Below, one piece after another: positions 60,756 to 64,000 of a DNA stretch of 64,000 nt. This DNA comes from Haemophilus parainfluenzae (GTDB lineage Bacteria > Pseudomonadota > Gammaproteobacteria > Enterobacterales > Pasteurellaceae). The stretch covers positions 248,001 through 312,000 of the forward strand of contig NZ_QEPQ01000002.1 in NCBI RefSeq assembly GCF_003252795.1, read 5' to 3'. The notes below the pieces were generated by a model. The model ran no database searches. It was given only the letters and a program-made list of their open reading frames with translations, and was not told where the DNA came from. Each line of letters starts with the position of its first letter. Position 1 is the first letter of the stretch. Both the position numbers and the translations under genes were made by a program.

Positions 60756-60780
60756 GTGGTGAAAAGTGGAATTTTGTGGA
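60756..60780 (+). promoter_or_regulatory. MraZ-box direct repeats
   Basis: GTGGT, GTGGA and GTGGA begin at 60756, 60766 and 60776, exactly 10 bp apart, 47 bases before mraZ. In E. coli MraZ binds three TGGGA-type repeats with 5-bp spacers at this promoter. The motif here has GTGG(A/T) rather than GTGGG. Confidence 0.75.
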
Positions 60781-60826
60781 AAATTCTGCCAAATTTTTCT
60801 AAAAATAAACGTTTAAAGGTAGAGAA

Positions 60827-61285
60827 ATGTTTCGTGGTGCAGCAGCGGTAAATTTAGATGCGAAGGGTCGTGTAGCGATTCCTACTCGCTATCGTGCTGA
60901 AATCATGGAAAAGAACCAAGGCCAAATGGTTTGTACCGTTGATATTCGTCAGCCTTGTTTATTACTTTATCCTTTAGATGAATGGGAAAAAATCGAACAA
61001 AAACTACTTTCACTCTCCAACTTTGACCCAAATCAACGCCGTTTACAACGTGTTATGCTCGGTTATGCCACTGAATGTGAAATGGATGCGCAAGGTCGTA
61101 TCTTATTAAGTGGTCCATTACGTCAACATGCAAAATTAGAAAAAGGCTTAATGTTGGTAGGGCAGTTGAATAAATTTGAAATTTGGAGTGATACCGAATG
61201 GTATGCACAAATTGATGAAGATATCGAAATTGGCTCAAGCGCTGAGTTCGGAGCTTCTGAAGAACTAAAAATGCTGTCATTATAG
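60827..61285 (+). CDS. mraZ: Transcriptional regulator MraZ
   Basis: 152 residues in two AbrB-like halves ([23 protein letters not shown], and [23 protein letters not shown]), forming a ring that represses the dcw cluster. First gene of the cluster. GTAGAGAA lies before the ATG. Confidence 0.96.
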   Translation: MFRGAAAVNLDAKGRVAIPTRYRAEIMEKNQGQMVCTVDIRQPCLLLYPLDEWEKIEQKLLSLSNFDPNQRRLQRVMLGYATECEMDAQGRILLSGPLRQHAKLEKGLMLVGQLNKFEIWSDTEWYAQIDEDIEIGSSAEFGASEELKMLSL

Positions 61286-61369
61286 AACAGCAGCACTAGC
61301 AGGATAAGCGGTGCTTGCGCCGCTCTATCTTCTCTTTATCGATTTTGATTTAACTTTTACTTTTTACTT

Positions 61370-62338
61370 ATGACTACGCAAAATTCCTTTTCTGCACCTG
61401 AACATATCACGGTTTTGCTTCACGAAGCGGTGAATGGTTTGGCGTTGAAAGAAAACGGAATTTATATCGATGGTACCTTTGGTCGTGGTGGTCATTCTCG
61501 TCTAATTCTCTCCCAACTTTCTGAAAATGGTCGTTTAATTGCTATTGATCGCGACCCGCGTGCGATTGCTGAAGCTGAAAAAATTCAAGACCCTCGTTTT
61601 CATATTGAACATAATAGCTTTTCACACATTCCAGATATCTGTCAAAAACTCGATTTAGTTGGTAAAATTGACGGCATTTTGCTGGATTTAGGCGTATCAT
61701 CTCCACAGCTTGATGAAGCTGAACGAGGTTTCAGTTTTATGAAAGATGGCCCATTAGATATGCGTATGGATACTACTCAAGGTTTATCTGCGGCAGAGTG
61801 GCTAAAACAAGTATCTGTTGATGATTTAACTTGGGTGTTAAAAACCTTCGGTGAAGAGCGTTTTGCAAAACGAATTGCGACTGCTATCGTTGAATTCAAT
61901 AAAAGTGCGGTCAAAAATGGCACTAAATGTTTAAGTCGTACTTCTCAGCTCGCTGAATTGATTGCTCAAGCTGTACCGTTTAAAGATAAACATAAGCATC
62001 CAGCGACACGTAGTTTCCAAGCCATTCGAATTTATATTAATGCGGAATTAGATGAGTTAGAAAGTGTATTAAATTCTGCGTTGGATATGTTGGCACCAGA
62101 AGGACGTTTATCGATTATCAGTTTCCATTCACTTGAAGACAGAATGGTAAAACATTTCATGCGTAAACAAAGTAAAGGTGAGGATATTCCGAGAGGCTTA
62201 CCATTACGTGAAGATCAAATCCAACGTAATCAAAAATTAAAAATCATTGGTAAAGCAATTCAGCCAAGTGAGGCAGAAATTTCAGCGAATCCACGTTCAA
62301 GAAGCGCGGTATTACGTATTGCGGAAAGGGTGAAATAA
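61370..62338 (+). CDS. rsmH: 16S rRNA (cytosine1402-N4)-methyltransferase RsmH
   Basis: 322 residues. SAM motif [16 protein letters not shown] near 33; later [22 protein letters not shown] and [15 protein letters not shown]. It starts 84 bases after mraZ, with no visible Shine-Dalgarno (TTTTACTT before ATG). Uptake signal 61903-61911. ftsL begins one base after the stop. Confidence 0.96.
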   Translation: MTTQNSFSAPEHITVLLHEAVNGLALKENGIYIDGTFGRGGHSRLILSQLSENGRLIAIDRDPRAIAEAEKIQDPRFHIEHNSFSHIPDICQKLDLVGKIDGILLDLGVSSPQLDEAERGFSFMKDGPLDMRMDTTQGLSAAEWLKQVSVDDLTWVLKTFGEERFAKRIATAIVEFNKSAVKNGTKCLSRTSQLAELIAQAVPFKDKHKHPATRSFQAIRIYINAELDELESVLNSALDMLAPEGRLSIISFHSLEDRMVKHFMRKQSKGEDIPRGLPLREDQIQRNQKLKIIGKAIQPSEAEISANPRSRSAVLRIAERVK

Positions 62339-62339
62339 G

Positions 62340-62660
62340 ATGTTAGAAAATAGCGAACGTTATCCTTTACAACATATTCTCGTTGAAGATATTTTTTCTT
62401 CTAATAAATTGATTGTCGTCCTACTTTTATTAATTTTAGCTTCTGCAATGGGCACAATTTGGATGACCCATCAAACACGAGGCTTGATTTCTGAAAACGG
62501 GCAGTTGGTATTACAACACCAAGCCCTTGAAAACGAATATCGCAATTTGCAATTACAAGAAGCAACCGAAAGTGATAATACAAGAGTTGAATCCATTGCA
62601 ATCGGTACATTAAAAATGCAACGTGTTCAAAGTGAACAAGAAGTGGTTATTTTTGAATAG
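62340..62660 (+). CDS. ftsL: Cell division protein FtsL
   Basis: 106-residue single-span division protein. Cytoplasmic start [21 protein letters not shown], membrane helix about 23-43, then a periplasmic leucine-zipper-like coil ([21 protein letters not shown], read in parts). Works with FtsB/FtsQ to activate FtsWI. Confidence 0.92.
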   Translation: MLENSERYPLQHILVEDIFSSNKLIVVLLLLILASAMGTIWMTHQTRGLISENGQLVLQHQALENEYRNLQLQEATESDNTRVESIAIGTLKMQRVQSEQEVVIFE

Positions 62661-62674
62661 GGATTTTGAATAAA

Positions 62675-64000
62675 ATGGTTAGATTTAATTCCTCTAAGAA
62701 ACCAGGAAAGCCAAAGAAAACAATTAGAAAATTGGCTCAACCTGCGTCAGTAAAACCAAACAAACCGAAGATGGTGTTTGAGAAATGCTTCCTTCGTGGT
62801 CGTTATCTTATTGCGACAAGTTTTATTTTCTTAGGATTAGGCGCATTAGTGGCTCGTGCTGCTTATGTGCAATCAGTTAATTCTGAAACCCTTTCTGGTG
62901 AAGCGGACAAACGTTCATTACGGAAAGATGACGTCCTTTCTGTTCGTGGTTCAATTTTAGATCGTAACGGCCAATTGTTATCGGTGAGTGTACCGATGAG
63001 TGCAATTGTGGCTGAACCTCGTTTAATGTTAAAAGAAAATGCATTAGATGATAAAGAACGTATTAAAGCTCTCGCAAATGAATTAAATATGACGCCAGCA
63101 GAGTTGGTGAAAAAAGTTGAGAAAAATGCAAAATCAGGTTTCTTGTATTTAGCGCGCCAAGTAGAAGCGAGCAAAGCGAATTATATTCGTGATCTCAAAA
63201 TTAAAGGTATTTCATTAGAAACTGAACCACGTCGTTTTTATCCTCGTGTAGAAGAGGCGGCCCAATTAATCGGTTTTACTAACATCGATGGTAAAGGGAT
63301 TGAAGGGGTTGAGGCAAGCTTTAACTCAATGTTAGTGGGCAAAGACGGTGCTCGTGTTGTTCGTAAAGACAAACGTGGTAACGTGGTTGAACATATTGCC
63401 GATGAGAAAAAATACGATGCACAAGATGTCACCTTAAGTATTGATGAAAAATTACAATCCATGGTGTATCGTGAAATCAAAAAAGCGGTAACTGAGAACA
63501 AAGCAGAATCAGGCACAGCCGTATTGGTGGATGTTCGTACGGGGGAAGTGTTAGCAATGGCAACTGCACCTTCTTACAATCCAAATAATTTGGCTAATGT
63601 CAAAGATGAGTTAAAACGTAACCGTGCCATTACCGATACATTTGAACCGGGTTCAACCGTAAAACCTTTCGTTGTGTTGACCGCACTTCAACGTGGTGCA
63701 GTGAGACGTGATGAGGTAATTAATACCGGTTCATTTACCGTAAGTGGTAAAGAAATTGTGGACGTGGCACCTCGCCCACAACAAACCTTAGATGAAATTT
63801 TGATTAACTCAAGTAACCGTGGTGTGAGCCGCCTTGCGTTACGTATGCCACCTTCAGCATTAATGGAAACTTACCAAAATGCAGGATTGGGTAAAGATAC
63901 AGAGTTAGGCTTAATTGGTGAGCAACGCGGTGTATTAAATGCAAACCGTAAACGTTGGGCAGATATCGAACGTGCAACTGTGGCTTATGGTTATGGTATT
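62675..64000 (+). CDS. ftsI: Peptidoglycan D,D-transpeptidase FtsI (PBP3), 3' end outside window
   Basis: Septal transpeptidase; 442 of about 610 codons are present. Basic N-terminal tail, membrane helix about residues 47-65, pedestal domain, then the transpeptidase with active Ser327 in STVKP and the SSN motif at 379-381, the same numbering as H. influenzae PBP3. The KTG motif and the region where Haemophilus beta-lactam resistance changes occur lie beyond the edge. ATG at 62675 is 14 bases after ftsL; upstream AGGGA at 62659. Uptake signal 63680-63688. Confidence 0.97.
   Translation, partial: MVRFNSSKKPGKPKKTIRKLAQPASVKPNKPKMVFEKCFLRGRYLIATSFIFLGLGALVARAAYVQSVNSETLSGEADKRSLRKDDVLSVRGSILDRNGQLLSVSVPMSAIVAEPRLMLKENALDDKERIKALANELNMTPAELVKKVEKNAKSGFLYLARQVEASKANYIRDLKIKGISLETEPRRFYPRVEEAAQLIGFTNIDGKGIEGVEASFNSMLVGKDGARVVRKDKRGNVVEHIADEKKYDAQDVTLSIDEKLQSMVYREIKKAVTENKAESGTAVLVDVRTGEVLAMATAPSYNPNNLANVKDELKRNRAITDTFEPGSTVKPFVVLTALQRGAVRRDEVINTGSFTVSGKEIVDVAPRPQQTLDEILINSSNRGVSRLALRMPPSALMETYQNAGLGKDTELGLIGEQRGVLNANRKRWADIERATVAYGYGI

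Overview
The window is an AT-rich, gene-dense stretch of chromosome from a Pasteurellaceae bacterium, most likely a Haemophilus close to H. parainfluenzae. Two things point there. Proteins such as AspS, MglA, GalS, MetB, GmhA and FtsI look strongly Haemophilus-like from memory (FtsI even keeps the H. influenzae residue numbering: Ser327, SSN 379-381). The 9-bp uptake signal AAGTGCGGT (reverse ACCGCACTT), typical of Haemophilus, Aggregatibacter and Pasteurella, occurs about 47 times on the two strands, roughly 100 times the chance expectation. I see no prophage, insertion sequence, integrase, CRISPR array or restriction system: this is core genome.

Layout. 1-8.1 kb: cmoA (minus, cut by the window edge), aspS, a divergent NRAMP-family transporter, nudB, yebC, a small lipoprotein, then ruvC-ruvA-ruvB. 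8.1-12 kb: a small exported protein on the minus strand, then the cytochrome bd operon cydA-cydB-cydX-ybgE. 12-16.9 kb: ybgC-tolQ-tolR-tolA-tolB-pal for envelope integrity. 17.0-17.3 kb: three tRNA-Lys genes. 17.4-24.5 kb: trmJ, then iscR-iscS-iscU-iscA-hscB, a DUF2625-like gene, hscA-fdx-iscX. 24.6-33 kb: galactose block, with mglBAC and galS on the minus strand and galT-galK-galM diverging from it. 33-40.3 kb: corC, lnt, mlaFEDCB-ibaG-murA. 40.4-46.1 kb: yggS (minus) and thrLABC with a classical attenuator. 46.3-50.9 kb: a phosphopantetheinyl transferase, hflK-hflC, and a frameshifted multi-heme cytochrome c peroxidase. 51.0-51.3 kb: tRNA-Gly-Cys-Leu operon (minus). 51.5-60.6 kb: metB, trxA, a periplasmic-type ATP-dependent DNA ligase (minus), gmhA, artPIQM, a sirtuin, a zinc-ribbon membrane protein (minus), a short CstA-family carrier. 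60.8 kb to the end: the dcw cluster mraZ-rsmH-ftsL-ftsI, with ftsI cut by the window edge.

Regulation is readable in many places. GalS-type operators and CRP sites control galS/mglB/galT, with CRP centred at -41.5 for mglB and for the CstA-family gene. There is an IscR type 1 site over the iscR promoter, tandem ARG boxes over the artP promoter, an FNR box upstream of cydA, three GTGG repeats at exact 10-bp spacing before mraZ, and a Thr/Ile-codon leader peptide with mutually exclusive hairpins before thrA. Most intergenic terminators are built from two facing uptake signals, and a second family of C/G-rich dyads (CCCTCTT...AAGAGGG type) sits between co-directional genes.

I did not find a convincing undescribed multi-gene system. 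The best leads are the DUF2625-like gene embedded in the isc operon, the NRAMP-family protein lacking the usual metal-binding motifs, the sirtuin lacking zinc cysteines, the single-base frameshift in the peroxidase, uptake-signal hairpins inside the tol and isc operons, and an uptake signal inside the thr leader peptide. All product names rest on reading the translated sequence and on memory of the families; no search was run.
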